Assembly: GCF_035918095.1 (NCBI RefSeq)
Contig: NZ_CP109137.1
Location: 7,690,001 to 7,754,000 of the forward strand
From: Streptomyces sp. NBC_01750
Lineage (GTDB): Bacteria; Actinomycetota; Actinomycetes; Streptomycetales; Streptomycetaceae
Length of the DNA stretch: 64,000 nt
Direction: 5' to 3'
Positions 1 through 9,286 of this stretch are shown here, in pieces (the first letter of the stretch is position 1; each line of letters opens with the position of its first letter). A program made the translations under genes and the position numbers. The notes under the pieces are model-generated. The model was not told the origin of the DNA. It worked only from the letters and a program-made list of their open reading frames with translations, and searched no databases.

Positions 1-705
1 GTCCTCGGACTGATCGGCGCGTTCTATCTGCTGCCGCCGGTCTACGGAGCGCTCGGGCGGATCTACGCACCCGAACTCGCCCTCACCGGCGACGCGGATG
101 CCGCCGTGCTGGTGTTGCCCGAACGGATCATCGGGGGCATCGCGGGGGATCTGCTCGGGGCGCTCCTCGCGGGCGGTGCCTTCGCGGCATTCCTGTCCAC
201 CGCCTCCGGACTGACCATGTCCGTCGCCGGTGTGATCACGCAGGATGTGCTGCCCGCGCGTGGTGTGCGGAGCTTCCGGCTCGCGACTCTCCTCGCCATG
301 ACGGTGCCGCTCGGAGTGAGCGTCGTTGCCACCAATGTGCCGGTCGCCGACGCGGTGGGGCTGGCGTTCGCCGTCTCGGCCTCCTCGTTCTGCCCGCTGC
401 TGGTGCTCGGCATCTGGTGGCGCGGGCTCACGCCGCCCGGTGCCGCCGCCGGACTGGTGACCGGCGGGGGCGCCGCGCTGACCGCGGTGATGGCCACCCG
501 CGCGGGTCTCGCGCCGGCGGGCTGGCCGCACACTTTGATGGCCTGGCCCGCCGTGTGGTCGGTGCCCCTCGGCTTCCTGACCATGGTGGTGGTGTCACTG
601 GCCACCCCGGGACACGTACCTCCCGGAGCCGCCGCCATCCTCGCTCGGCTGCATCTGCCGGAAGACTTCGCCGGCAGGCCGCAGCCCGAAGGAGCCGAAC
701 GATGA
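1..705 (+). CDS. Sodium/solute symporter (cation/acetate type), 3' part
   Basis: The frame is open at the left edge and gives the last 234 residues of a polytopic transporter. It shows several hydrophobic helices separated by short loops, including a segment reading STASGLTMSVAGVITQDV and a helix ending in a GIWWRGLTPPGA turn. Both are typical of the C-terminal half of the SSS/ActP-like family that imports small organic acids with sodium or protons. The last codons overlap the start of the next gene (ATGA at 702-705), so the transporter and the kinase behind it are probably translated together. The exact substrate cannot be read from this fragment. The start lies outside the window. Confidence 0.85.
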   Translation, partial: VLGLIGAFYLLPPVYGALGRIYAPELALTGDADAAVLVLPERIIGGIAGDLLGALLAGGAFAAFLSTASGLTMSVAGVITQDVLPARGVRSFRLATLLAMTVPLGVSVVATNVPVADAVGLAFAVSASSFCPLLVLGIWWRGLTPPGAAAGLVTGGGAALTAVMATRAGLAPAGWPHTLMAWPAVWSVPLGFLTMVVVSLATPGHVPPGAAAILARLHLPEDFAGRPQPEGAER

Positions 706-1922
706 CCGGGATCGGTATGGCCGCACTCGCCGCGGCAGGAGCGGTACTGCTCGCGGCGGGCATCGCCATCGGACGCCTGACCGCACGACGGGGCGCCAAA
801 GCCGACCTCGATCTCGGTACGCCCGTGGAACGGGCCACCTTCCACACCCTGCACACCGCCTCGCTGGCCGCGCCCCCGTTGCGCGCCGGCCTCACCGAGG
901 ACACCGCGCGCAAGGCCGCCCGCCGGCTGCGCTCACTGCTCGGAACCGAGGCACTCTGCCTGACCGACCGTGAATCGGTGCTTGCCTGGGACGGCCCCGG
1001 CGCCGACCACCATGGCCAGGGGGTGATGGTGCGCGTCGCCGAAATGCTGGACTCCGGGCGCAGCCAGAGCGTGCGCACCGAGTGCGAGGACCTGGAGTGC
1101 CCGCTGCGCTGGGCCGTAATCGCCCCGCTGACCGGGGAGGAAGGAGTGCTCGGCGCGCTCGTCGCCTACGGGTCGCGGGAGTCGGCCGTCCTGGTGCGGG
1201 CCGCGACGGAGGTCGCCCGCTGGGTCTCCGTACAGCTGGAACTGGCGGAGCTCGACCGTTCCCGCACCCGGCTGATCGAGGCCGAGATCCGCGCCCTGCG
1301 CGCCCAGATATCGCCGCACTTCATCTTCAACTCGCTCGCCGCGATCGCCTCGTTCGTCCGCACCGACCCGGAGCGTGCCCGCGAACTGCTTCTGGAATTC
1401 GCCGACTTCACCCGCTACTCCTTCCGCAGGCACGGTGACTTCACCAATCTCGCCGATGAACTGCGCTCCATCGAGCAGTACTTGGCGCTCGCCGGGGCCC
1501 GGTTCGGCGACCGGCTCAAGGTGACGCTCCAGGTGGCACCGGAGGTGCTGCCGGTGACCGTGCCGTTCCTGTGTCTGCAGCCGCTCGTCGAGAACGCCGT
1601 CAAGCACGGTCTGGAGGACTCCAGGAACGAATGCCGGGTCACCATCGCGGCGCGGGACGCCGGGGCCGAGGCCGTGGTGACCATCGAGGACGACGGTGTG
1701 GGCATGGACCCGGCAGTGCTGCGCGGGATCCTCGCGGGGGAGCGGCCGCCCTCGTCGGGCATCGGACTGTCCAACGTCGACGACCGGCTGCGCCAGGTGT
1801 ACGGGGACGACTACGGACTCGTCATCGAGACAGGCGTCGGCGCGGGCATGAAAATCACGATGCGGATCCCCAAGTACCGGGCGGGTGTGCACTGGTCGGC
1901 CGGCCGCCGGGCCGGCGGATGA
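702..1922 (+). CDS. LytS-type sensor histidine kinase
   Basis: A 406-residue kinase. One N-terminal transmembrane helix (about residues 5-25) is followed by a GAF-like region (about 60-180). Next comes the His_kinase domain with phospho-acceptor His206 in QISPHFIFNSL, then a HATPase_c domain with N box LQPLVENAVKHG (292-303) and G box DDGVGM (330-335). This is the LytS/YehU architecture, but the multi-helix LytS sensor is reduced to one helix. The ATG at 702 has AAGGAG eight bases upstream and overlaps the symporter stop. No LytTR response regulator follows; in related loci it may lie upstream of the symporter, outside this window. The kinase may sense the solute moved by the symporter, which is inference from linkage. 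Confidence 0.9.
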   Translation: MTGIGMAALAAAGAVLLAAGIAIGRLTARRGAKADLDLGTPVERATFHTLHTASLAAPPLRAGLTEDTARKAARRLRSLLGTEALCLTDRESVLAWDGPGADHHGQGVMVRVAEMLDSGRSQSVRTECEDLECPLRWAVIAPLTGEEGVLGALVAYGSRESAVLVRAATEVARWVSVQLELAELDRSRTRLIEAEIRALRAQISPHFIFNSLAAIASFVRTDPERARELLLEFADFTRYSFRRHGDFTNLADELRSIEQYLALAGARFGDRLKVTLQVAPEVLPVTVPFLCLQPLVENAVKHGLEDSRNECRVTIAARDAGAEAVVTIEDDGVGMDPAVLRGILAGERPPSSGIGLSNVDDRLRQVYGDDYGLVIETGVGAGMKITMRIPKYRAGVHWSAGRRAGG

Positions 1923-2102
1923 GATGGCCGCTCCGCGTTTGGTCGCCCCACCACCTGTTTCGTAGGAACCGGTGACGTTGAGCGACGATGCGTAGGTGTA
2001 CGAGAGATGAGCACCCTGGGGCCCTCCTGCGGGGCGCGCACGCGGTGCGGCTGCTCAGTCGTGGAGCTCGACGCCGCCTGAGCCGCGGGGGAGCGGTCGC
2101 CC

Positions 2103-2735
2103 TCAGAAGAGGTGGATGGCCAGATGGCTCAGGGGCAGACCCAACTGCCAGGCCGGAGTCCATATCTGTTCGTACTCGTCCACGGGCAGGTCCAGGGGAC
2201 CTGCCGGGGCCCACGGTCCGCTGTTGCCCAGGTCTGCGGCCAGCAGCTCCGTCTGCCGCAGCCAGCTCCAGGCGTCCCTGGCGAGCGCGAGATCCACATC
2301 GGCCCCGTCGCCGAGGTCGCGCCGTCCGTCCTCCTGGGCGGCCAGCCGCTCCTGCACCCACTCCTGCCAGGGATGGCCGTACGAGGTGAGGGACAGCCAC
2401 TCGTCGATCCGGGAGACCACCCGGACACCCGCGAGTTCGTCCGCGCTGTGGCAGAGATAGATGGTGAGTGCCAGCGTCTGTCTTCCCGCGCGGAACTCGA
2501 GCGAGCCACTTTCGACGAGAGCGCCGGTGCGGAGCATCTCGTCAGCGATGTACTCGGCGCAGAGCCATGCCATGGGGACTGCCAGCCCGCCGCTGCTGGT
2601 GCCGTTCGAACTCTCGGGCTGCACTCTTCTCACCTGCCTTCCGGACGACGTCGTATGCCGACTCGACCACGAGCCTCCACCGAGAAACACGGCTGAGGGC
2701 CCGTCTTTACTCAACTTGAGCGTGAGGTTTCGCAT
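2103..2735 (-). CDS. Hypothetical protein (210 aa), second gene of a pair
   Basis: No family was recognised. The ATG at 2735 was chosen because GAAGGGG precedes it at good spacing; the open frame extends further upstream but without a comparable signal. The first 60 residues are Ser/Gly-rich and polar. The rest is acidic and Trp-rich, with helices such as DEWLSLTSYGHPWQEWVQERL and a C-terminal ending in hydrophobic residues. There is no signal peptide or transmembrane segment. It starts 23 bases after the gene at 2759-3499, so the two are probably co-transcribed and act together. Confidence 0.65.
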   Translation of the reverse strand: MRNLTLKLSKDGPSAVFLGGGSWSSRHTTSSGRQVRRVQPESSNGTSSGGLAVPMAWLCAEYIADEMLRTGALVESGSLEFRAGRQTLALTIYLCHSADELAGVRVVSRIDEWLSLTSYGHPWQEWVQERLAAQEDGRRDLGDGADVDLALARDAWSWLRQTELLAADLGNSGPWAPAGPLDLPVDEYEQIWTPAWQLGLPLSHLAIHLF

Positions 2736-2758
2736 ACGGTCACCCCTTCGTCGTGGTC

Positions 2759-3499
2759 CTAGGGGGAGCTGGCTACCACCGGGGTGGCCGGGGTGGACGT
2801 GAACTCGGCACTGTCCGGAGTGAGCCGCGACGTCAGGCCGCCACGGCTGCCCCATCCGGACCGCCAGCTGCCGTCGTGGAGCTGGAAGCGCAACAGCCCC
2901 GCGCGGCACCGCCGCCACGCGGGGCTGCCCGCGTCCGCCGCGCTCAGCGCGAGGAGGGCGAGCGCGGTGGCGGGCGGCTCGTCCTCGATGCGGCTGTCGT
3001 CCCGCCGCGCCGCCGCGATACGGGCCACCGCCTCACGCACCGGCTGCCGGCCGGCCGCCGGATGCTCCACCAGGAGCCGCGCCGCCCACAGGGCGGGGGA
3101 GCCGGACCGCCCGGTGAACGGGCAGGGCGTGGCGGTCGCGATGTCGTGGGCGAGCAGCCCGGCCAGCCTGCCGGGCGGCGCACCGCCGACGACCGCCAGA
3201 TCGACATGGAGGGCCACCGCCTGGACGACCCGGGACAGAGCCGCGTACCCGGGCGCGGCGAGCAGCGGATGGCTCAGATCGACGCGCTCCCCCTCGCGCA
3301 GCGCCAGCGTCCGCAGTGCCGACTGGATCAACATCAACTCGGTCACAGGGGCGCCGGGTTGGGGCCCCGCGCCACGCAGCCAGCGGCGCGCGCGCCGGGC
3401 CGCGCGGGCCGCCGCGGTGTCGGGGCAGCGGCTCAACGCCAGGCAGGCCAGCGCCGTCTCGGCGATCGCCGACCGCCGTGCTGGGGGCGTCTCGGTCAC
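2759..3499 (-). CDS. Hypothetical protein with a QW-like C-terminal motif (246 aa)
   Basis: Alanine- and arginine-rich, mainly helical soluble protein. Near the C terminus it carries LLRFQLHDGSWRSG, which resembles the QW repeat (xxFQxxDGSW) of prenyltransferase/squalene-cyclase alpha-alpha barrels. Repeated R/A-rich helices earlier in the protein fit such a barrel, but the length is less than half of a full cyclase and no DxDD catalytic motif is visible. It could be a non-catalytic barrel. The GTG start at 3499 is preceded by GAGGACGG. It heads a two-gene unit with 2103-2735, and a 17-bp direct repeat lies just upstream. The function is unknown. Confidence 0.6.
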   Translation of the reverse strand: MTETPPARRSAIAETALACLALSRCPDTAAARAARRARRWLRGAGPQPGAPVTELMLIQSALRTLALREGERVDLSHPLLAAPGYAALSRVVQAVALHVDLAVVGGAPPGRLAGLLAHDIATATPCPFTGRSGSPALWAARLLVEHPAAGRQPVREAVARIAAARRDDSRIEDEPPATALALLALSAADAGSPAWRRCRAGLLRFQLHDGSWRSGWGSRGGLTSRLTPDSAEFTSTPATPVVASSP

Positions 3500-3529
3500 A
3501 GGTACCGTCCTCGGGTGGCTCGGAACAGG

Positions 3530-3570
3530 CAGTCCGTACGTTGTGTCAGTCCGTACGTCGTGTCAGTACG
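3530..3570. repeat. 17-bp direct repeats upstream of a two-gene unit
   Basis: Two adjacent 17-bp copies (3530-3546 and 3547-3563) differ at one base and share CAGTCCGTACGT. A third partial copy begins at 3564. The array sits 30-70 bases upstream of the GTG at 3499, where a promoter and operator would be expected. It could be a binding array for a regulator; no protein can be assigned. Confidence 0.6.
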
Positions 3571-3717
3571 CGCACCACCGGGCCCGGGTTCAGCCGCAGC
3601 GTCCCGTGAGCACACCACACTCACCGTTGGCTCCTGAGGAAGACCTGGCAGAGGGCCCCGCGCGACAGCGGCGGCCGAACCCTTGCGCCGTACGGCCGCC
3701 CGGCCGCGCCTCCGGGC

Positions 3718-4305
3718 TCAGTGGGAAGGGTCTCGCCCGATGAACCCGAGCAGACGGTCCTGCAGCGAGGCGTCCTCGGGGACCTTCACCTCCGGTCCGA
3801 ACACCTCGATCCCCGGACCGAAGGCGCCCGGTGTCCGGTACTTCTGCATCAGCTCGGCGGGGATGGCTGTGGTGCTCGCCCACAGCCGCGCCACATCGTC
3901 GGCCGGGATCGTCTCGTCCTGTCCGGTGGCCCGGGCGAGGTCCCACCCATGAAGTACGAGGTCGTCGCTGACGACCAGGTCGATGTGCCGTTCGACCGAC
4001 ATGGGTCCGGTGGGCGTGTCGCAGTCGGTGCCGGCGAGCGTGGGATCGTCGAGCACGGCCTCCACATCGGCACGTGCGGCCCGGAAGGCGCCCAGCGGAT
4101 CGTCCTTCACCGAAGGCGCCGGACTGGGACTGCGGTCCACGGGGCGCAGCATGACCTGGTGCATGGTGACGATGTGGTCCACCACGTCGCGGGCGTTCCA
4201 CGCCGCGCAAGGAGACCGGTCGGCCCATTGTTCGGGACGTACCGCGGCAATCCTGAGTTCGAAGGCATCGGCGTGTCTGCGGTAACGATCGGCGATCGCG
4301 TTCAT
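3718..4305 (-). CDS. TIGR03086-family (DinB-like) metal-dependent protein
   Basis: A 195-residue protein of the mycothiol-dependent maleylpyruvate isomerase/DinB_2 superfamily. The N-terminal helix AWNARDVVDHIVTMHQVM supplies the first metal-binding His, and VSDDLVLHGWDLARATGQ gives the hallmark HxWDLARATG segment. Such proteins bind a divalent metal with three histidines; many are thought to use mycothiol, but the substrate here is unknown. The ATG at 4305 has GGAAGGAA about nine bases upstream; the frame is open further upstream without a signal. It lies downstream of and parallel to an ECF sigma gene and shares a 30-bp upstream element with it, which suggests control by that sigma factor. 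A second family member ends at 63612. Confidence 0.85.
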   Translation of the reverse strand: MNAIADRYRRHADAFELRIAAVRPEQWADRSPCAAWNARDVVDHIVTMHQVMLRPVDRSPSPAPSVKDDPLGAFRAARADVEAVLDDPTLAGTDCDTPTGPMSVERHIDLVVSDDLVLHGWDLARATGQDETIPADDVARLWASTTAIPAELMQKYRTPGAFGPGIEVFGPEVKVPEDASLQDRLLGFIGRDPSH

Positions 4306-4437
4306 GGCCGGGGTTCCTTCCGCATGCGGGGGAGACTGACTGAAGAGACCGCGGTGGCCGCGGAAACTCATCGGTGTCAGTCGCCTTCGGGTGTCGCGAG
4401 TGACCGCAACCCGGGTGAGTGCGGCGTCGAACGGCGA

Positions 4438-4467
4438 CGAGCGGTCGAACGGCACGACAAGTGGTGC
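4438..4467 (-). promoter_or_regulatory. Copy 1 of a shared 30-bp element (candidate ECF promoter or operator)
   Basis: It matches 5158-5187 at 26 of 30 bases in the same orientation. On the reverse strand it reads GCACCACTTGTCG followed by CCGTTCGACCGC. It is 132 bases upstream of the start of the TIGR03086 gene. Conservation in two otherwise unrelated intergenic regions around a sigma gene suggests a regulatory site, although the internal spacing is not the usual -35/-10 distance. Confidence 0.5.
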
Positions 4468-4516
4468 CGCGGACGGTGCGCGGTCGACTGCCCAAGGGCA
4501 GGCCGACCGCTGGTTC

Positions 4517-5065
4517 TCAGCGGCCGCCGGTCGCCGACGAGGTGGGCCTGCTGTAGCCCGGGAGGCAGCGCGCGAGCGCGCGCAGCCCGTAGTACGAACG
4601 CGACTTGACCGTGCCGGCGGGTATGCCGAGTGCCTGCGCGGCCTCGTTGACGCTCAGCCCGTGGAAGTAGATCTGCACCAGCACGGCGCGGTGCTCGGGG
4701 CTGAGCGATCCGACCGCAGCCCGGACGTCGAGAGAGGCGACAGCGCTCTCCGTGACGTCCGCCGGGTCAGGCGTGGTGGCCAGTACGCCGTCGCCTATCT
4801 CGGTGGGACGGGCCATCCGGGACCGGCGGGCGTCGATCGCGAGGCGGCGCCCGACCGTGAAGAGCCAGGGCCGCATCGACTCGTACGGACCGTCGAACGC
4901 CTCAGGGTGCTGCCAGGCGCGTACGAGCGTCTCCTGCAGCAGATCCTCGGCGCGCTGCTGGTCCCCGTAGGTCAGTCCGAGCAGAAAGCTCAGCAGCGCG
5001 GGGCCGTGTTCACGCTGCAGCTCCGCCATGGCTCGATCGTCGGTCGTCGCGGTCGCCGTCGCCAT
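4517..5065 (-). CDS. ECF RNA polymerase sigma factor
   Basis: A 182-residue sigma-70 family protein with only regions 2 and 4. Region 2 contains DLLQETLVRAWQHPEAF and RPWLFTVGRRLAIDARR. Region 4 contains LSPEHRAVLVQIYFHGLSVNEAAQALGI followed by the PAGTVKSRSYYGLRALA recognition helix. The ATG at 5065 has AAAGGGTG upstream and fits the family N terminus better than upstream in-frame codons. The region 4 wording resembles the SigK/SigL (ECF19-like) group, which usually has a zinc-finger or RskA-like anti-sigma factor. None is visible immediately beside it, so its control is unclear. A 30-bp element occurs upstream of it and of the next gene, suggesting autoregulation plus one direct target. Confidence 0.93.
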   Translation of the reverse strand: MATATATTDDRAMAELQREHGPALLSFLLGLTYGDQQRAEDLLQETLVRAWQHPEAFDGPYESMRPWLFTVGRRLAIDARRSRMARPTEIGDGVLATTPDPADVTESAVASLDVRAAVGSLSPEHRAVLVQIYFHGLSVNEAAQALGIPAGTVKSRSYYGLRALARCLPGYSRPTSSATGGR

Positions 5066-5157
5066 TGCCAACACCCTTTCGCGCTGAGGTCGATGCCACG
5101 TGGCGTATACGAACGCATCAGGGCGCGCAGGGACAGACGGCGCACAGTTGTCTTCGG

Positions 5158-5187
5158 CGAGCGGTCGCACGGAGCGACGAGTGGTGC
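5158..5187 (-). promoter_or_regulatory. Copy 2 of the shared 30-bp element, upstream of the ECF sigma gene
   Basis: It has the same orientation and 26/30 identity as the copy at 4438-4467, and lies 92 bases upstream of the sigma-factor ATG. On the reverse strand it reads GCACCACTCGTCG followed by CCGTGCGACCGC. ECF sigma factors commonly drive their own gene and a neighbour, which fits a shared promoter or operator; this is inference. Confidence 0.5.
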
Positions 5188-5337
5188 GGTGAACGGTCCG
5201 CCGGAAGCAAATGGAGGCAGTCGCTCCGCGGGCGTACTCCCGCGCGTTCGATCATCCGCCCCGCCGGGGCAAGGTCTCACCATGCGCCGCCGGCGAGGGT
5301 ACCGATCACGGGCCGGGCCATCGCGGCGGCTCGTCCG

Positions 5338-5805
5338 CTACGGAACGACGGTCACCGGCCAGCGCCCCGCCTTCACCAGCCGGACCGCGACCGAACCGAC
5401 GAACCGGTGGCCCGCCGACTCCGAAGCCCCGACCACCACGGCGTCCGCCTTCAGCTCGTCGGCCGCCGTGACAAGACCGCTGTAGGGATCACCGCGGAAG
5501 GTGTGGAACTCCCAGCGGACCTCCCATATGCCCTTGACCCGCTCGGTGGCAGAGCGGATCTCGGCCACCAGCCCCTCGGCGATCTCGCCGGTCATGTCCC
5601 CGAGCGGGACCGGGACCCCGAGCGCCGCACCCGCCGGCATCACCGGCTGGACATACACGATGGCGAGCAGAGCGTTCTGCCGTCGCGCGAGGCCGCCCGC
5701 ATACGACGCCGCACGCAGTGAAGAGTCGGATCCGTCCACACCGACGACGATGACCTTGGGGCCGTCGGTACCGCGTTCGAACTGGTGTGGCTGCTGCTCT
5801 GTCAC
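5338..5805 (-). CDS. Universal stress protein, UspA family
   Basis: A 155-residue single-domain UspA protein. The N-terminal strand [18 protein letters not shown] contains the Asp at the end of beta-1. The C-terminal [33 protein letters not shown] holds a G-2X-G-9X-G-(S/T)-like nucleotide loop, so ATP binding is likely. The GTG at 5805 is chosen because TAGCCT lies seven bases upstream and no Shine-Dalgarno is present, as expected for a leaderless message. It is divergent from lysX, whose promoter shares the 61-base gap. Confidence 0.9.
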   Translation of the reverse strand: MTEQQPHQFERGTDGPKVIVVGVDGSDSSLRAASYAGGLARRQNALLAIVYVQPVMPAGAALGVPVPLGDMTGEIAEGLVAEIRSATERVKGIWEVRWEFHTFRGDPYSGLVTAADELKADAVVVGASESAGHRFVGSVAVRLVKAGRWPVTVVP

Positions 5806-5812
5806 ACCAATG

Positions 5813-5818
5813 AGGCTA
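5813..5818 (-). promoter_or_regulatory. Candidate -10 element for the universal stress gene
   Basis: TAGCCT on the reverse strand ends seven bases before the GTG at 5805, which would place transcription start at or next to the start codon (leaderless). No clear -35 was found. Confidence 0.45.
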
Positions 5819-5853
5819 TCCGTTCCCGACAGGCGGCCCGCCGGTGGTCTCCT

Positions 5854-5859
5854 TAGAGT
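5854..5859 (+). promoter_or_regulatory. Candidate -10 element for lysX
   Basis: TAGAGT ends seven bases before the ATG at 5867 and no Shine-Dalgarno is present, pointing to a leaderless transcript. No good -35 hexamer at normal spacing was found. Confidence 0.45.
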
Positions 5860-5866
5860 GCGAAAT

Positions 5867-8800
5867 ATGACTGTCACCGTGGAGGCCCCCACGTCCGCCC
5901 GCGGCGGCCGGCTCAGCAGGGTGCCGGGGGCGTTCGCGATGTTCTTCGCCGCACTGGGCGTGTTCTGCGTCATCATTTCGCTCGTCCCTCCACTGCGGCG
6001 TCTGCTGAGTCCTGTCACCCTGTTCCTGGACCGCGTCGCCGTCCCGGTCAGCGCCAACCTCGCCTACGCGGTCTTCCTTCTGCTGCTCGCGGCGGCCATC
6101 GGCGCCCGCAAGAAGGCCGCGTGGTGGCTGGTCGTCGGTTATCTGGTACTGCTGCTGCTCGCGGACGTACTGGTGGTGATCTTCGACGGGGACGTGTCCT
6201 GGATCCCCAACCTGGTGCTGTGCGTGATCGTCCTGGTGGTGCTGGTCATCGCGCGCCGGGAGTTCTACGCCCAGACCCGGCGCGGTGCGCTGCGCCGCGC
6301 GCTGCTCGTCCTGGTTCTCGGGCTCGCCGTCGGTGTACTCGTCGGCTGGGGTCTGGTCGAGCTCTTCCCCGGCTCGCTGCCGGAGGGGCAGCGATTGTTG
6401 TGGGCCGCCAACCGGGTGCTCGGCGGACTGGTCTCCGGCGACCAGTTCGACGGTCGCCCGCCACGCCTGCTCTTCTTCCTCCTCGGACTGTTCGGCGCGA
6501 TCGCCCTGCTCAGCGCGGCCAGCACACTGTTCCGCTCGCAGCGTCTGGAAGCCGCCCTGCACGGCGACGAGGAGCCCCGTATCCGCGCACTGCTCGGCGC
6601 GTACGGCTCCCATGACTCCCTCGGCTACTTCGCCACCCGCCGCGACAAGGCCGTCGTCTTCTCGGCCAGCGGCAGGGGCGCCGTCACCTACCGTGTCGAG
6701 GCCGGTGTCTGCCTGGCCAGTGGCGACCCGGTAGGCGACCGGGCGGCCTGGACCCCCGCCATCGAGGCCTGGCTGGCGGTGGCCAAGCGCTATGCCTGGG
6801 CCCCCGCCGTCATGGGCGCGTCCGAGGAGGGCGCCAAAGTGTTCGCGCGCTCCGGCCTCGGCGCCATCCAGCTCGGTGACGAGGCGATCCTGAACGTCGC
6901 CCGGTTCGACCTGGACGGCCGCGACATGCGCGTCACCCGGCAGGCCGTGAACCGCGTCAAGCGGACCGGGGCGCGCACCGAGATCCGCCGGCACTCCGCC
7001 CTCACGGACGAGGAAATGCGGAAGATCGTGGAAAGGGCCGACGCCTGGCGGGACACCGAGACCGAACGCGGCTTCTCCATGGCGCTCGACCGCCTCGGCG
7101 ACCCGGGCGACGGCGACTGCCTCCTCGTCGAAGCCTTCGACGGCGACGGCAATCTGATGGCGCTGCTCTCCTTCGTGCCCTGGGGCAAGGACGGCATCTC
7201 GCTCGACCTGATGCGCCGTGACCGCACCGCCCCCAACGGCGTCATGGAGTTCATGGTCGCCGATCTCTGCGCCCACGCGCCCAAACTCGGCGTCCGCCGT
7301 GTCTCACTCAACTTCGCCGTCTTCCGCTCGGCGTTCGAGGAGGGCGCCCGCATCGGCGCGGGCCCGGTCCTGAGGATGTGGCGCAAGCTGCTCCTCTTCC
7401 TCTCCAAGTGGTGGCAGCTGGAGGCCCTCTACCGGTCCAACGTCAAATATCAGCCCGAGTGGTATCCACGCTTCCTCTGTTACGGCGATGCGGGCTCGCT
7501 CGCCCGGATCGGCCTCGCCTCCGGAATCGCCGAGGGCTTCGTCTCCGTACCGAGCCTGCGCAAGCTCTGGGGGAAGGGCAGGAGCCGGCCGGGCGTCGTC
7601 ACTCCCGTCACCACGGAGGGGCTGCCGCCCATCGACTCGCTCGGCCTGGTGGGGCCCGAGCCGGGCGCGCCGACGGGGGAACAGCGGCTGCCGGAGCAGG
7701 TTCTCATCCGCCACCGCAAGCTGGAGCGGCTGCGCGCGGACGGCACCGACCCGTATCCCGTGGGCATCGCCGAGCGCACCGACACGCTCGCCGGGATCCG
7801 CGCCGCGCACCCCACGCCCGCCCCCGGCACCCGCACCGGCCGGCAGACCACCGTGGCAGGGCGCGTGATGGTCGTACGCGACCTCGGCGGCGTTGTCTTC
7901 GCCGTACTGCGCGACTGGTCGGGCGACCTGCAGCTCGCTTTCACCCGCGACGGCTCCGGCCCGGACGTCATCAGGGGATTCACTTCCGACGTCGACCTCG
8001 GCGATCACATCACCGCCACCGGCGAGATCGGCGCCAGCGACAAGGGCGAGCTCTCGGTTTTCGTGACCGAGTGGCAGCTGACGGGCAAATGCCTGCGCCC
8101 GCTGCCCGACAAACGGCGCGGACTCGCCGACCCCGAGGCACGGGTGCGCCGGCGCTATCTGGACCTGGTCGCCAGTCCCGCCGCCCGCGATGTCGTACGC
8201 CACCGCTCCACCGCCGTCCAGGCGCTGCGTCAGGGGCTACTGGAGCGCGGCTATCTCGAGGTCGAGACGCCGATGCTGCAGCAGATCCACGGCGGCGCGA
8301 ACGCCCGCCCCTTCACCACCCACATCAACGCCTACGACCTCGACCTGTATCTGCGCATCGCCCCCGAGCTGTATCTCAAGCGGCTGTGCGTGGGCGGCCT
8401 GGAGAAGGTCTTCGAGATGGGCCGCACCTTCCGCAACGAAGGCGTCTCGTACAAGCACAACCCCGAGTTCACGATGCTGGAGGCCTATCAGGCCTTCGCC
8501 GACTACGACGTGATGCTCGAACTGACCCGCGAACTGATCCAGGGAGCGGCCACCGCCGCCTTCGGCTCCGCGATCGCGCACAAGGCGGGCCCGGACGGCA
8601 AGCTCGTCGAGCATGACATCTCGGGACACTGGCCGGTCAAGACGCTGTACGGGGCGGTGTCCGAAGCGCTCGGCGAGGAGGTCGACGCCGATACCGAAGA
8701 GACCATGCTCAGAACACTCTGCGACCGGGCGGGCATCCCGCACACCCCGGACGACACCCGCGGCGATGTGGTTCTCGAGATGTATGAGCGTCTCGTCGAG

Positions 8801-9169
8801 GAGCGGACCAAGATGCCCACCTTCTACAAGGACTTCCCGACCGACGTCTCCCCGCTCACCCGCCAGCACCGCCGTGACCCACGGCTCGCCGAACGCTGGG
8901 ACCTGGTCGCCTTCGGAACGGAACTGGGCACCGCCTACTCGGAGTTGACCGATCCAGTGGAGCAGCGCCGCAGACTCACCGCTCAGTCGCTGCTCGCCGC
9001 GGGCGGCGACCCGGAGGCCATGGAGCTCGACGAGGACTTCCTCGACGCGCTCGAGTACGCGATGCCGCCGACCGGTGGGCTCGGCATCGGGGTGGACCGG
9101 CTCGTCATGTTCCTCACCGGGCTGACCATCCGCGAGACATTGCCCTTCCCCCTGGTCCGCCGTAACTGA
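5867..9169 (+). CDS. lysX: Bifunctional lysylphosphatidylglycerol synthetase / lysyl-tRNA synthetase
   Basis: An 1100-residue fusion matching actinobacterial LysX. Residues 1-230 form about six transmembrane helices. Residues 230-560 are the MprF-like DUF2156 acyltransferase domain. After a linker, residues from about 610 form a class II lysyl-tRNA synthetase: an OB-fold ([19 protein letters not shown]), motif 2 with [20 protein letters not shown], and motif 3 with [20 protein letters not shown]. It charges tRNA-Lys and transfers lysine to phosphatidylglycerol in the membrane, lowering surface negative charge and protecting against cationic peptides. The ATG at 5867 begins the protein directly behind a -10-like hexamer. 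The large open frame on the opposite strand is antisense noise. Confidence 0.95.
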   Translation: MTVTVEAPTSARGGRLSRVPGAFAMFFAALGVFCVIISLVPPLRRLLSPVTLFLDRVAVPVSANLAYAVFLLLLAAAIGARKKAAWWLVVGYLVLLLLADVLVVIFDGDVSWIPNLVLCVIVLVVLVIARREFYAQTRRGALRRALLVLVLGLAVGVLVGWGLVELFPGSLPEGQRLLWAANRVLGGLVSGDQFDGRPPRLLFFLLGLFGAIALLSAASTLFRSQRLEAALHGDEEPRIRALLGAYGSHDSLGYFATRRDKAVVFSASGRGAVTYRVEAGVCLASGDPVGDRAAWTPAIEAWLAVAKRYAWAPAVMGASEEGAKVFARSGLGAIQLGDEAILNVARFDLDGRDMRVTRQAVNRVKRTGARTEIRRHSALTDEEMRKIVERADAWRDTETERGFSMALDRLGDPGDGDCLLVEAFDGDGNLMALLSFVPWGKDGISLDLMRRDRTAPNGVMEFMVADLCAHAPKLGVRRVSLNFAVFRSAFEEGARIGAGPVLRMWRKLLLFLSKWWQLEALYRSNVKYQPEWYPRFLCYGDAGSLARIGLASGIAEGFVSVPSLRKLWGKGRSRPGVVTPVTTEGLPPIDSLGLVGPEPGAPTGEQRLPEQVLIRHRKLERLRADGTDPYPVGIAERTDTLAGIRAAHPTPAPGTRTGRQTTVAGRVMVVRDLGGVVFAVLRDWSGDLQLAFTRDGSGPDVIRGFTSDVDLGDHITATGEIGASDKGELSVFVTEWQLTGKCLRPLPDKRRGLADPEARVRRRYLDLVASPAARDVVRHRSTAVQALRQGLLERGYLEVETPMLQQIHGGANARPFTTHINAYDLDLYLRIAPELYLKRLCVGGLEKVFEMGRTFRNEGVSYKHNPEFTMLEAYQAFADYDVMLELTRELIQGAATAAFGSAIAHKAGPDGKLVEHDISGHWPVKTLYGAVSEALGEEVDADTEETMLRTLCDRAGIPHTPDDTRGDVVLEMYERLVEERTKMPTFYKDFPTDVSPLTRQHRRDPRLAERWDLVAFGTELGTAYSELTDPVEQRRRLTAQSLLAAGGDPEAMELDEDFLDALEYAMPPTGGLGIGVDRLVMFLTGLTIRETLPFPLVRRN

Positions 9170-9286
9170 GCTCCGTCGCATGTCTCCTTCCGCTGCTCCC
9201 ATCGGGTGGTTTCGCCTGCGGAACCGGTGTGGATGGGGCACCCGGAGTGACAGTCGTGCGAGCAGTTGGTCATGAAAAGGGATCAG

